A stretch of DNA of 64,000 bases from Gordius sp. MW1 (GCA_964036665.1 OZ038528.1:17657245-17721244), one strand, 5' to 3'; positions 13,044-24,952 are shown, counted from the first letter of the stretch. Notes: generated from the sequence alone by a model not told the origin. Program-made: numbers and translations.

Positions 13044-13250
13044 TGAAACCTTGAGGTGACCTCAAGGTGGACCTGAGGTTTTAAGGTTTTTTTATATGAA
13101 AAACCTTGAGGTCCTTATAAACCTCAAACCTCACCTTAAGGTTAGGTTTTAGATTGATTAGCAACCTCAGGTTGTCAATCAACTTTAACCTAAACCTCAC
13201 CTCAGGTTGACCTGAGGTCCACCTGACCTAAGGTTTTCCCCACCATTAAT
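13044..13250. repeat. Repeat dense in ACCTNAGGT palindromes
   Basis: About 200 bp contains a dozen or more copies of AACCTNAGGTT-like words in both orientations (for example ACCTTGAGGTGACCTCAAGG). Its right end, read on the minus strand, is TAATGGTGGGGAAAACC, similar to the TAGTGATGGGGAAA end of the hAT element at 30590. Related repeats lie at 42856-42956 and 46441-46671. It is probably a non-autonomous hAT-type element with internal palindromic repeats. Confidence 0.6.
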
Positions 13251-14166
13251 TTAGAGGCCTATTTTACATAAAATATTTTCAGCCTTATTAATGCAATAAA
13301 CATCTATTTCCTAGGCAAAAATACAGGTTTCTTAATTCTACACCTCGATTAAAGGCCACTGGCAACTACTTCCGTCCTTGTTATAACCACCTGGCACTTC
13401 TTTGGAAGCAAGAATGTCTTGCTGGCTCCTCTCTAATCCTCAGGCTGAAAAGACTACCCCTCTAAAAGGTTATAACATGCAAAGACATATTCTTCCTGCG
13501 ACAAAAACTATAACGTGGCAAAGGACCATGGAAGCCGAATATCTGACCCTATTCGCTCTCAAAATTTTCAAATTTAATTTTTCCCTGATAGCCTAGGCGT
13601 GATGTTCTCAAATAATAATATATTCGTTTTAATCCTCTTCAAGATTAATAATTCATCGTTGTAATTATGTCTCTAACTTTAAAAATCATAAATTATTGAA
13701 AATAATTTAAGGTATAATATAATAGAAACCTAACCAAGATCCACTAAGAACTTTGATTCACAAAACACTTATATTACCGTTAAAAACAACAACGCACACG
13801 TTTTTCAGGCCCCAAAAACCCCCACTTTATTGATTCTAATTTATCGCAAATACACATTATGGGTATTTCACAAAATCAAAAAATTAAATAAGCATTCGCC
13901 CATTAAAAGTTAAAGTCGAACCTACTAAACTCGTAGCAATGTACATTTTATTGACACTGTTAACCCCATCAAGGGTGGTTGGAATGTCAAAATTATCAAT
14001 TCTTTAATTATCAAGTTGACCCACCCTTTTGTTAAAACTAAAACTAATGCGACTCGTCTCTAATTAATATGACATACACACAAGTATTCTATAAATTATA
14101 AACGGAGATATAATAAAAAGGTCGAATAGATCTTCTAATTCCTAATCGAGCATCATATAATAGCTT
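13251..14166. other. Non-coding; 3' flank of ZCCHC8
   Basis: A 64-codon frame at 13402-13596 has no recognised similarity. The stretch just below 14167 is 3'-untranslated and flanking sequence of the minus-strand ZCCHC8 gene. Confidence 0.4.
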
Positions 14167-17100
14167 TCATTCCATATTTTTATCGTCGACTAAGGGCCTG
14201 CGCCTTTGTTTGAGGGCTTCGAAAGCCTTCTTGATCCGATCCAATATGCCCGTCTGTTGCTTGTCCGCGCCGAAGGTATAAGAAAAAGGCTGAACGTCTC
14301 TCGCGAAGGCGTCTATGGCAGGCACCGTTTCGTACAATTCCAAATCACTGTCGTCCCCCTCTCGCTGGCTTAGCGAGGCTAGGTGCTTTCGCTTAGAATT
14401 AGAAAGGATGGGCGTCCCTTTGAAGCAGGACGAGCTGGCAATGTTCTCACCTAATATCGGACAAACGAATTCAAGTCTTAAATATTTAATTTGATCCGTC
14501 TTTATTTATATCGAATTTTGTTAAAACATAGTAAAAAAATTTTTTGATTAAGCTTTTATTAAAGTTTTGCTTACAATAATTTTAAAGCAAGAAGATTGAT
14601 TACAAAAATAGGCCAAGTTGCATCCTTGAATAGCAATTATGGACCGAGGGTTGGAAAGGGTTATATTTTAATTTGCACGAAGATTTTTTTGACAAAATTT
14701 GATATCAAACGCGACTTATGGCGACTAATTTAAGCTTCATCTAGACCCCAAGCTAAGCTTTAGAGTTGATTTTAGTTATTCAGAGATATTTATGAAAAGA
14801 ATTTAGGTTGTTCCCATGGCGTTATTTTACCTATGTTAACTTTTTATCGACTCAAGCAATTTCCAAGCCAAAAAAGACGCCGATATAAAACTTCACTTAA
14901 AACGTTAAGATGATTTCCCTAGATTCAAACTAAGGGCTTGTCTTAATATCGAATTTTGCTGCGCAGCAAAAATCATTGTAAGGGTTATAACATAGCTGTG
15001 TCTAAACTTCGAATTCACAGCAGATTTACATTTTAGACGTATAACATAACAGCGATTAATCTCAAGAGTTGAAATAAACAAAAAAAACGTATTTAACTAC
15101 CAAAAAACAAAATATTAATAATTACAACCGAGTTTGATACATGAAATTGAATCGGATATTTGATAAAGATAAATTCGCGCTATTTGAATCTGAATCCGAT
15201 ATTAAGACAAGCCCTAAGCCGTGAAACATACCTTTATAGAGTAGTAGTGAAAAAAATAAGCTTAAAAAAAATGTTTTAATCTCACTACTCGTGCCATCTC
15301 CATTTGTCGTGGGTAATGGTCGCTCGCTTCCATTGCTCATACTAACGTCCGAATCGTCATCGGGTTTGAGTTTTTTATTCGGACTTTCGGGGGTTTCATC
15401 GCTTGGACGGCTTAAAACTCGCGAAAAATTGGGTTTAGCCCTACTACTGAAGTTGGGGTCTCCAGCGACCCCATCCACGCTTGGCGTCCCCGGGGTTGAG
15501 TTTGGTGCATTTTTATGCTTCCACAGCGCTTTGAGCCATTCCGATTTGCTGTGGTGACACTGCATCCGGATGGAATCGTACCTTTGGAATTCGTCTTTAA
15601 CGTGGTGTGACATGGGGGTATTGAAGCCTTCGTAGCTTACTATCTTATCGATGTCGTAGTGTTGCGTCGCGTCGCAAACGGAAATTTGATCGGCAACCAA
15701 GGTATTCTATGGTAAAGGGGTAAAACGTGAAATTAAAAAGTTGGAGGAGACAATATAAGCTAGAGGGACAATTTTTCCTGACGATGGTGAGCCCTTCCTT
15801 ACCTTGGTAAAATTTTCACATGTACGTATATGCATAGACTAGTGTTGTAAAAACGGCTGGGTTTTGTCTGGTCCACCTTTGGTTTTACTCGACTAAACAT
15901 AAACAGACCAAAAATTTTTTGGTCGAACCTTGGACTGTTAATGTATGGCCGACTAAAACCAAAGGCCTACCATACAAACCCAGTCGTTTTTACAATACTA
16001 GCATAGACTAATAATACTATACACTGGAGAACAACAGTTCTTGCCCCGAAATTCGTTAAGCCACTTAGGCCGCCATTTTTAATGAGATAAAACTATAAGA
16101 GTTAATGTTAATGTTATACAATATAACTACTTACAAAATTTAGTCGTCAAACATAAGATTTTTCCTTTGTTAAGGGCTTTTCTTATGCGATATCAGATGA
16201 ATATAAATTTTTGCAGATAAATCTTAAAATTCGTCAAAGTATGTAGCCATTAGTATCTTAATCAATGTCATTAAGATGGCGAGCCCATTACCCTTACTCA
16301 AAAATTATCAGCTGTTCGCCAGTCTATAGTATCATTAATCTACGCATATAGGTTAACACTCCATTGGTCAAGAGAATATTTAGGAATCGCGCTAATTATT
16401 ACCTAATCGCGTCTACTAAGTCAAATAACGAAATTAAGACATTTGAAACAAGTTAAAATACTAATAGTACCAAACATCCATTGATATTTCAAACCGTTTT
16501 CGACCGACAATCTCTGATTTAGATAAATGTTGATGAAGCCATTTTGAGCCAATACTTCTTGGGTTATGGACATTCAAAGGGCCAAAATCACAATCAGGAA
16601 CGTTTTTTACTATTTTTGTCGTATTTTTAAAAGTAACGGCGCTATCCTGGTGAAATTTTAGGTGTATTTTGGCCCTAAAATCTTTTCTATCGGAATAATA
16701 AAACAAAAAACCTCAAATCTTCGCGGTTAATTTTTGTGGTCAAATCAGTGAGAAGTCATAAAAACCTATTTGGACCCCATATGAAATCACCAATTTCACG
16801 GTGTGCACCCTTTATGACCCATTATAAAATTCCAATCGTCAAAATTTAGAACCAACTACGAGATGTTCAAGAATTCGAAAAATCACATTTTTGACGATTC
16901 GACACGAAATGGCATCAAATTAAACCTTAGAATTAAAATCTTCAGGAGTCCCTTAACCAATCGAATCGGCATTTTCAAGGGTACACGGTTGAGGTTTTAT
17001 TAGCGACTATAATTGGGCGAACAAATATCTTGGTCAAATCATTTTGTTTTGGGTTAAAATAAAAGATGGGATTGTATTAGTGGAGGAGCTAAATATTCAA

Positions 17101-18743
17101 TTAATTTGACTCTCTATGAATCAGGTTGACTATGGTAGGAGTTAAATCAAATTTTTAACTCATTTCTAATATATTAGCAAGGAAAAACTATTTTTCCCAA
17201 GTATCACTTTAGACTTGGTCATGTTGTTCGTTCTAACAAAAATTAGTAGAGAAAATATCAGTTCAAACCACATTTACCTAATTTTATCATGGTTGCTAAT
17301 GCTCATTAAAAATTTTCCATAAGATTCAGTTGTAAATACTTAGTGTACAACATAGATATTTTAAAATCTTAGAAGATTTTTGAGCTCTTTAACATATGAT
17401 ATTAATTTAATAATAAAAAATAAATGTTAAAACATCTGAAGCAATATAAACTTTAAGAATCCAGTGTAAAGTTAAATTGTCCTGTAAATTGTTAAGTAAA
17501 GCTTTAACAAAATTATATATTATACAGTAACAACAATTTAACAAATTCTTTTAAAATAGAATTTCTATCTTCTAAGCTCTCTTAGGTTAACCAATCTAAT
17601 TTAAAAAACTGTCAAACATATAAAATTATTAGCACTTTTTAAATTATTCTTATATTTTAGAAACAGAGCTATGTTAGATTGCAGAGAGATGTATGCATAT
17701 GAAATTTTACTAACCATTAAGAATTTAAGTTATCCTGCTATTATTTAGCATGGGATATATAATATAATCATATACACAATTATAGGATGCAAATTAATAA
17801 AAAATTAAATAAAACCTAAGAAGTCTAAAAAATATTATTTTAAAATGAATCATAAGGGAAAATTATTAAAATAACTAACTTTTTCTGAGATATCTTGCAG
17901 TAATGATATATTAGAATTTAATATCCTTGATTCCATGAAATGACCTGGTGGATAACCAAGTTCTCTCATTTTGTAAATATATGGAGGCAACTCATATTGT
18001 TTAAGTCCTAAAGCTTTTTGTAATTGTAATGACAAATGTCCTGGTTTGAAGCTTACAAACCTTGGTTCAATGTCAACATGATATCGATTAGAATTTTGAA
18101 ATAAGGATTTGGATAAAAATTCTGATTTATTCTTGGCAATAACTTTGTAATCTAATTCTTGCAGGCAGGCAGATAATATGTGGGGGCCACCGCAATTAAA
18201 ACATTTAGGTCCAGAGAGTTTGGAAGAATCTAAACTAATATCTTCTGTGTCAATATCACCCAGTGGAACAACAAATTTTGAATTGTAGGCAGAGATGTTC
18301 CATTGATCTAATCCATTCTTATAAGTGTAAAGAGCAGAACCTATCTGATCAACAACGTATATATCATAAAAAGTTGCAGCTCCTATAATTGAAGATGGCT
18401 TGTTTATTGAGGTTTGTTCATTAGATAAATTATTGACAAAGTTTATGGATCCATTAGGCAACGTATATACTTTGCTGCCTCCTTTAGGATTTGCCATTTC
18501 AAAGGCTCTGGATAACAAATATAACTCAATCTCATTACGATATTTTTGGGAAGTTGAATTATTGTAATAGAAAATTTGTACAAAAGGATTGTCTTTTGTA
18601 ACTGTTTGAGGGTCTAATTTAGCAATTAACGCTCTTAATTTTTGATTTTCCTCTAAGAGATTTTTATTTTTATTAAGTAAATCTATGAAGAATTATAAAA
18701 TCAAATTTATTGAGTAATTACCATTGACGTTATCTTCAGTCAT
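14167..18743 (-). CDS. ZCCHC8: ZCCHC8-like subunit of the nuclear exosome targeting complex
   Basis: Four minus-strand exons (18743-18722, 18682-17880, 15706-15286, 14450-14167) join in frame to give about 509 codons from ATG to TGA. Introns of 39, 2173 and 835 bp all have GT-AG borders. Exon 2 opens with a leucine-rich coiled coil (LLEENQKLRALIAKL). It then has a zinc knuckle CFNCGGPHILSAC and a PSP domain (PGHLSLQLQKALGL, LPPYIYKMRELGYPPG). Exon 3 has the VSYEGFNTP and SIRMQ motifs, then a low-complexity acidic and serine-rich stretch. The last exon has a short conserved tail (PFSYTFGAD...TGILDRIKKAF) like the vertebrate MTR4-binding C-terminus. In animals ZCCHC8 bridges RBM7 and the MTR4 helicase and feeds short nuclear RNAs to the exosome. 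The knuckle spacing is C-x2-C-x3-H-x4-C. An additional small exon in intron 2 cannot be excluded. Confidence 0.9.
14934..15214. mobile_element. Harbinger-type MITE in ZCCHC8 intron 3
   Basis: It is 281 bp, bounded by inverted repeats GGGCTTGTCTTAATATCG at both ends and flanked by TAA at 14931-14933 and 15215-15217. A 3-bp TWA target duplication and a GGG start are hallmarks of PIF/Harbinger elements. A 14-bp palindrome TTGCTGCGCAGCAA lies near the left end. The element has no coding capacity and sits wholly inside an intron. Confidence 0.82.
15840..16000. mobile_element. hAT-type MITE in ZCCHC8 intron 2
   Basis: It is 161 bp. The left end TAGTGTTGTAAAAACGGC and right end, read in reverse, TAGTATTGTAAAAACGAC form terminal repeats of about 24 bp. 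The flanks are an exact 8-bp duplication GCATAGAC (15832-15839 and 16001-16008), diagnostic of hAT-type insertion. Decayed relatives occur near 2312 and 2577. Confidence 0.85.
16009..17879. other. Remainder of ZCCHC8 intron 2
   Basis: No additional exon of the PSP-to-tail region was seen. The 81-codon minus-strand frame at 16461-16706 has no recognised similarity. Confidence 0.45.
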
Positions 18744-20126
18744 TTTGCAAAAAATTTAAAAACTGTATTAGTCATTTTGCTACAAAAATTAAAACATTCT
18801 TCTCTAAGTCGTAACTCTCAGGCATTATTCGTATATTGTAGGATTAATGAAATAATGATTAATGCCCGTCAAGGGTGTAGCCAGGTTTTGGATTGGGGGG
18901 GGGGGAGCGAAAATTATTTTAGCAAACGTTTTAAAACATTTACAATATTTATTTTGCTACTTAGTCAAAAATTTGCCGATAACCCGTAAAAACTTTAAAT
19001 CAATTTAAAAAAAACCGAAAATGGGTTAGCCAGGATTAGATTGGGGGGGGGCAAAAATGTTGTGAGTGTAAACAAATAAAAAAAAATATAAAATATTTTT
19101 TGCTCGCTCTGGCCTTAACGCAATAAAAACTCATCATTTATTAATATAGACGATTATGGAATATTTTTATTTTAAAAATATTAAAATTAAATTATACATT
19201 TGCTTTCATTGTGTATATAATAGCGATGGCTTTGTAAGAAAATAAGTGTGGCATTGCCCGCTAGTGCTATAATAAAAATAACGTTTGTACGATTTATATA
19301 AAGGATATTGAAAATACATCACACTGTATACAAGGAGTTTAAGAATCAATTTTCGCAAAGCTATTTAAACGTTAATTTTTGGTGAATATCGCAAAGCACA
19401 CCATGACAACATCTTCTTATTTTTACATTTAACCATCCAAAGTACTTATGAAAGTCTCAATCCGGGGCAGACTTATTGCATATATCAAACCCCATTCTTA
19501 AAACATCCAAAACTTTAATACCAATATCCCAACATTTAAATATAAGTTTATTAAAGCCTATTATAGGTCTGTGGAACAAATTAATTGAATAAAAATAGTA
19601 GTTTAAAAATTATATGCAATTTACGAAACCCAAAGAATATTTATAAAAATCAAAATATTGTTTTTTTTGTCAAGGACACCAAACAGCTAATAAAAAATTT
19701 ACAAATCAAATTTTTTTATTATCGCAGATTTGGAAAATATAAAAAATTGCAATTACAATGAACTAATTATGCAGAAAAATTGAAGTATTTCCGAAGGTCA
19801 TTAAGCCTGTTGCTAATTTCAAAAGGACCTGGCTGAAAACCTGCATATATTTTTAAGTTGTAATAAATAATAAATCCATCGATTTATTGGGTTTAAAAGA
19901 ATTTTGTTATTATAATTTTAAACTATCGAATACTATTTATTTTATTTAATTCTAAAACTACCGCGATAAAATGTATACGCGTTAAAATATATGCGATAGG
20001 TACCACTAATTTTTGGCCGGTCAAATTTTGTTAAAAAATAATTATTTAGCATCCCTAAGGTCTAGTTAAGAAAAGTCAATTGAAATTTTTTTGAAAAAAA
20101 ATGCACTCGAGGAGCTAGGGGGGTGT
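18744..20126. other. Upstream of ZCCHC8; fragments of G-run MITEs
   Basis: Two truncated type-A MITE ends (GGTGTAGCCAGGTTTTGG plus a G-run near 18872-18910, and GGGTTAGCCAGGATTAG plus a G-run near 19023-19055) lie just upstream of the ZCCHC8 start. A stretch near 19430-19560 resembles 38880-39020 in reverse orientation. No gene was seen. Confidence 0.5.
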
Positions 20127-22466
20127 CACCTAAAAGTGACAATGGGAACACCAAAAATGCAACATTTTATTTTTTATTCAAATCAATTACAATAAAATTA
20201 ATTATGAGTTATGATAATTCGCCCAGCATTTTAAATGCAATCCGGCATTGCAATAAGAACATTTAAGGCGAGTGGCCTTCTTACAAACTTTACAGCGCCT
20301 CTGTAAACAGGCTTCTTTTTAATGTTTTGAAATATTCGGTTTATATCTTGTTAACGTAGCGTAAACACTTCTTTTCGGTTGACTACCATATTTTTTGAAA
20401 TATGACACCACTATTGACCTTCTAAAAGTGCATAAAGAAATATATTCATTGTTCAAATTGTATATTTGCCATGCATTTTGACATGCCGCATCTATGCCAA
20501 ATGCAATCAAAGGAAAATACCATTTTTTCCCCCTATAAGAAATCCTCGTAGAATGGATATTTTGGTCGAATCTATCGACCCCACCCATATATCTATTATA
20601 CATTTGCACCATAAAGGGGCAATCAACCTGTATTCTCGATTTCACTTTATTGCTTGAACCTATTCTGCCGATTTTTCTTACAGGGTGGGTTCCATGACAA
20701 TTAGATAACATCTTGACTACACAATTGTCATTCCATTGTATTGCTACTAAATTTGATGCAATTTTTTTCTCGAAATAACCTCGTTCCTTTTTTTTAAAAA
20801 GTTTAGGGTCACTTAGCGGACATTTTATTCTGTTTGTACGGACAGTTCCTGTAGCGCCAACGTTTATTTTTGAGAGTGCATTTAATAATTTTGTGCTTGT
20901 AAAATAATTATCAAAATAGATATTATATGGAGAATATTTCTCCGGCAATTTATCAAGAAGGTCCATTATGACAGCTCCCCCCAAACCCAGGGTTTTTTGA
21001 TGTGGTAAAATACACGATGCACCCTGATAAACATCAAAAGCCGTAAGGTACCCAGACCTTGTTGCCGCTGACCATAATTTAAATCCAAACCGCATTGGCT
21101 TTCCTTTTATAAATTGTTTGGTGGTGTGGTGTCCAAAATAGGGGACGATGGTTTCGTCCATGGAAATGTTAGATGTCTTAACATATTTGAAATATGTTTG
21201 AAATTGTTTATTCAAGAGATTGAAAAACTCTCGCACTTTGGCAAATTTGTCCGTTAAGTCCAACTTCAAATTGTCGCATGCATGTAGGTACTTTGTTATC
21301 TCTTGAAATCTATTACGGCGCATGCCGTTGGAGACCATTTGATTGTAGCAATCAGATTGCAGTTCCCAAAACATTTTTATATTCTTTGGGGTTAGGTATC
21401 CTGTGAGGAGTAATATCGCAATATAGACTTTACACTCCTCCTTTGTAAAGTTTAAATTAACATTATGATGGCTGCCATATAGATTTGTCCTTTCAACCAA
21501 AAGTGTCACAATTTCGTCCGAAAAAAGTTGCTCAAAATAATCTTCAGGGGTGGGCAGATCAATTAAATCGACGTCTTTATTATCATCTTCTTTGCGACCA
21601 CATGGAATAAATAAATTTTCATCGTCGTGCCAACTCAAATCACCTTGGAAAGATGAACTTTTTAGATCGGATAAACGAATTATCTCTATACTAGAGGTAA
21701 TCATTGGTCTCGGTAGATGATCCAGATCGGCTTCTATTTCATCTCCACTTTCCTGATCCGTGTCACCTTCCTCAATTGGAGGAAAAATAATAACTTCTTC
21801 AATATCTAAGTTAGGGCATTCCAATTCCTCTAGCAGATCATTCAATGTCCTAAAAATTGTTTAAAAATTAATTAAAAAGTTTATTGAAAACCATATTTTT
21901 CAAGCACAAAATTACTTTCCTACAAAATATTTTGTCTCTGTGGATTTAAATATCAAGAGTAGATGAGAAATATTTATTATAAGATGGCTTACACAAGCCT
22001 AAATTAATTTTTAATAGTTTAGGTGTTAACAGGCAATGTTTATAAGGTTAATAAATACTTGAATAACAAAGGCGAAAAATGCCCTTCCCAATGTCACTTT
22101 TAGGTGACATTAAATTTAAAAGTTAAAAAAAGGTAGGATAAAAAAATAATTATAAAAATTAATTTATATCAAAATAATAGGCAGAAATTAATCTTTCAGA
22201 ACATGCAAAAAAAATTTATAACTTACGTTTGTTTTTCCATAAAATTGAATAATTTGAGAGGGTTGAAAAAATGAAAAAATCGTGAACTTTGGAATAGAAT
22301 ATTTTAAGAATGATAAATCCGGAGGATATAAGCGTTATGTGAGCTAATTGGGCAACAGCTGTGTGCTGAATTCATTTAAAAAAATTTAATTTCGATAAAT
22401 ACTTTTTGAATAAACAACATTTAAATAGGTGTAACTTAAAAGTTACATTGGTACCTGTCGGGTTAA
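20127..22466 (-). mobile_element. piggyBac-type transposon body
   Basis: The transposase at 20212-21845 is bracketed by copies of a near-palindromic word GTCACCTAAAAGTGAC at about 20130 and, inverted, about 22095. A degenerate version (GTAACTTAAAAGTTAC) lies at about 22433. The right border reads, on the minus strand, TTAA followed by CCCGACAGGTACCAATG, with TTAA at 22463-22466; TTAA is the fixed piggyBac target. The left terminus was not resolved: no TTAA with a matching CCC start was found where expected, so that end is probably eroded. Confidence 0.7.
20319..21845 (-). CDS. piggyBac transposase (508 aa plus a zinc tail after a stop)
   Basis: The first quarter is acidic (IEEGDTDQESGDEIEADLD), as in many piggyBac-derived proteins. 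The DDE/D catalytic core follows, with the expected aspartates at about residues 230 (SMDETIVPYFG), 312 (YFDNYFTS) and 424 (MGGVDRFDQN). These enzymes cut at TTAA and move DNA by a hairpin mechanism without leaving footprints. The frame stops at TAA (20319-20321). In the same frame the cysteine-rich tail continues to 20212 (RCKVCKKATRLKCSYC, then HLKCW and YH), which is the usual C-terminal zinc domain binding the terminal repeats. A single nonsense change has therefore removed the zinc domain from an otherwise uninterrupted gene. It is unspliced and read on the minus strand. Confidence 0.92.
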   Translation of the reverse strand: MNDLLEELECPNLDIEEVIIFPPIEEGDTDQESGDEIEADLDHLPRPMITSSIEIIRLSDLKSSSFQGDLSWHDDENLFIPCGRKEDDNKDVDLIDLPTPEDYFEQLFSDEIVTLLVERTNLYGSHHNVNLNFTKEECKVYIAILLLTGYLTPKNIKMFWELQSDCYNQMVSNGMRRNRFQEITKYLHACDNLKLDLTDKFAKVREFFNLLNKQFQTYFKYVKTSNISMDETIVPYFGHHTTKQFIKGKPMRFGFKLWSAATRSGYLTAFDVYQGASCILPHQKTLGLGGAVIMDLLDKLPEKYSPYNIYFDNYFTSTKLLNALSKINVGATGTVRTNRIKCPLSDPKLFKKKERGYFEKKIASNLVAIQWNDNCVVKMLSNCHGTHPVRKIGRIGSSNKVKSRIQVDCPFMVQMYNRYMGGVDRFDQNIHSTRISYRGKKWYFPLIAFGIDAACQNAWQIYNLNNEYISLCTFRRSIVVSYFKKYGSQPKRSVYATLTRYKPNISKH

Positions 22467-23386
22467 TGTTACATTTTTTTGGTAATCATATTCACTGAAG
22501 TGAAAAAAATAATTATTATTATTTCGTGAAAGCGAGGTAATATATAATAATCGCTAAATAATGGTAATTAAAAATATATCTATTTACATCATAGCGATAC
22601 TAACAAACATGACTCATCAGTCATCCTAACTAGGCGTAGAGTAAAATTGACGCGTATAACTAACTATAAGTGTATGCGTAGGGGGGGGGGTGGGGGGGGG
22701 TTTAATGAATATGTAAAGCTTTGCATAGCGACATAAGGGGGTGAAGCGTAAGGGGTTGGAGGACACCACAAGTTGTATCTATAAAAAGTTGTAACAACCA
22801 CAAAAGAAAAATATATTATCTCTAGATCTGATAATAAAAGAAATCATAAATAGAAGTGTATGGATAACAGCTTACTACAAAAATTACTAAAAATAGCCCC
22901 ACAAAATTTTCAATAACTATTAAAATAAAATCACATAGTGGCAATATTAATCTCAAATGTTATATACCTGCTTAAATTACTATTTTTTTAATAAAAAATA
23001 AATTTAAAAAACAAAAAAACTTCCTAACTGACGTTATAAAGTTATGGAACCCCAAACGCTTATATTTTAAAAATTATTGGAGCAAAACACATGTAACTTT
23101 TGCCAAATTATTAAAATACTTAAAAACCAAAGTTCTAAATCTAATAGTGTTTTATGTTTTTAAATAAAAAAAACTTTTGTGGGGTTTCTCACACCCCATA
23201 AATACTCTCCAGTTTTAACTATTTTTTCCTATAAATGTTTGTCATAGTGGTCAGCTCTATCAAGTAGTTACGCCACGTATTCCCGCACTTACACGAGCTT
23301 CGCTTTAGCTCATACCCTTTCAAGTCCATATCTATTATATATTTCCATGTCTTATCCATTAAATTCAAAACATTTATTATATATTA
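22467..23386. other. Non-coding; repeat shared with 38150-38480
   Basis: G-runs occur at 22681-22700. The segment from about 22980 to 23240 (TGTGGGGTTTCTCACACCCC and surrounding T/A-rich sequence) resembles 38222-38480 in reverse orientation. It is a dispersed repeat of unknown class with no coding similarity. Confidence 0.45.
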
Positions 23387-23678
23387 CTAGCTGACCCGGC
23401 AAACCTTGTTTTGCTATATACATTATTGCGAATAAATACTATAAGTGCGTGGGGATGTGGTTATGATGAAATAGGAATGAAACGGTGTGACATTGATGGC
23501 CTATAAAATGGCAATACACCAATTATTTATTTTATCCTTTATACTTTATTAAATTAACAAATATATATTTTAAATTCGATTTTTTGATAGCTATATATAC
23601 AATACATCAGATTATGACAATCAAAAAATAAAATAATATAAATGACGGAATGAGATAAATTATTCATACATACCGATA
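23387..23678 (-). mobile_element. Helitron 3'-end fragment
   Basis: Read on the minus strand, it ends with the hairpin GCAAAACAAGGTTTGC, then CGGGTCAGCTAG followed by T. That is the Helitron 3' signature: a hairpin roughly ten bases from a CTRR end, inserted before T. The first 70 bases match the end of the outer Helitron at 35271-35330 in reverse. No matching 5' end was found before the next Helitron begins. Confidence 0.7.
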
Positions 23679-23700
23679 TCTATATATATAAAGTAAAGTG

Positions 23701-24940
23701 TATGTATGTATGTATGTATGTATGTATGTATGTATGTATGTATGTATGTATGTATGTATGTATGTATGTATGTATGTATGTATGTATGTATGTATGTATG
23801 TATGTATGTATGTATGTATGTATGTATGTATGTATGTATGTATGTATGTATGTATGTATGTATGTATGTATGTATGTATGTATGTATGTATGTATGTATG
23901 TATGTATGTATGTATGTATGTATGTATGTATGTATGTATGTATGTATGTATGTATGTATGTATGTATGTATGTATGTATGTATGTATGTATGTATGTATG
24001 TATGTATGTATGTATGTATGTATGTATGTATGTATGTATGTATGTATGTATGTATGTATGTATGTATGTATGTATGTATGTATGTATGTATGTATGTATG
24101 TATGTATGTATGTATGTATGTATGTATGTATGTATGTATGTATGTATGTATGTATGTATGTATGTATGTATGTATGTATGTATGTATGTATGTATGTATG
24201 TATGTATGTATGTATGTATGTATGTATGTATGTATGTATGTATGTATGTATGTATGTATGTATGTATGTATGTATGTATGTATGTATGTATGTATGTATG
24301 TATGTATGTATGTATGTATGTATGTATGTATGTATGTATGTATGTATGTATGTATGTATGTATGTATGTATGTATGTATGTATGTATGTATGTATGTATG
24401 TATGTATGTATGTATGTATGTATGTATGTATGTATGTATGTATGTATGTATGTATGTATGTATGTATGTATGTATGTATGTATGTATGTATGTATGTATG
24501 TATGTATGTATGTATGTATGTATGTATGTATGTATGTATGTATGTATGTATGTATGTATGTATGTATGTATGTATGTATGTATGTATGTATGTATGTATG
24601 TATGTATGTATGTATGTATGTATGTATGTATGTATGTATGTATGTATGTATGTATGTATGTATGTATGTATGTATGTATGTATGTATGTATGTATGTATG
24701 TATGTATGTATGTATGTATGTATGTATGTATGTATGTATGTATGTATGTATGTATGTATGTATGTATGTATGTATGTATGTATGTATGTATGTATGTATG
24801 TATGTATGTATGTATGTATGTATGTATGTATGTATGTATGTATGTATGTATGTATGTATGTATGTATGTATGTATGTATGTATGTATGTATGTATGTATG
24901 TATGTATGTATGTATGTATGTATGTATGTATGTATGTATG
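23701..24940 (+). repeat. Perfect (TATG)310 microsatellite
   Basis: An uninterrupted tetranucleotide array of 1240 bp without a single mismatch. It starts 22 bp inside the outer Helitron's 5' end. The same position in the sister Helitron (29120-29130, reverse) has only about two units. All three forward frames are open through the array, but these are sequence artefacts and not genes. Confidence 0.98.
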
Positions 24941-24952
24941 TGTGTGGATAAG

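Noticed and set aside
15291..15557. 88-codon plus-strand frame
   Set aside because: It is antisense to ZCCHC8 exon 3, which has clear family motifs and splice borders.
19982..20010. TTAA followed by AGGTACCA as a possible left piggyBac end
   Set aside because: The spacing and first bases do not match the right terminus (CCCGACAGGTACCA). Only a six-base palindrome is shared, so the left end is reported as unresolved.
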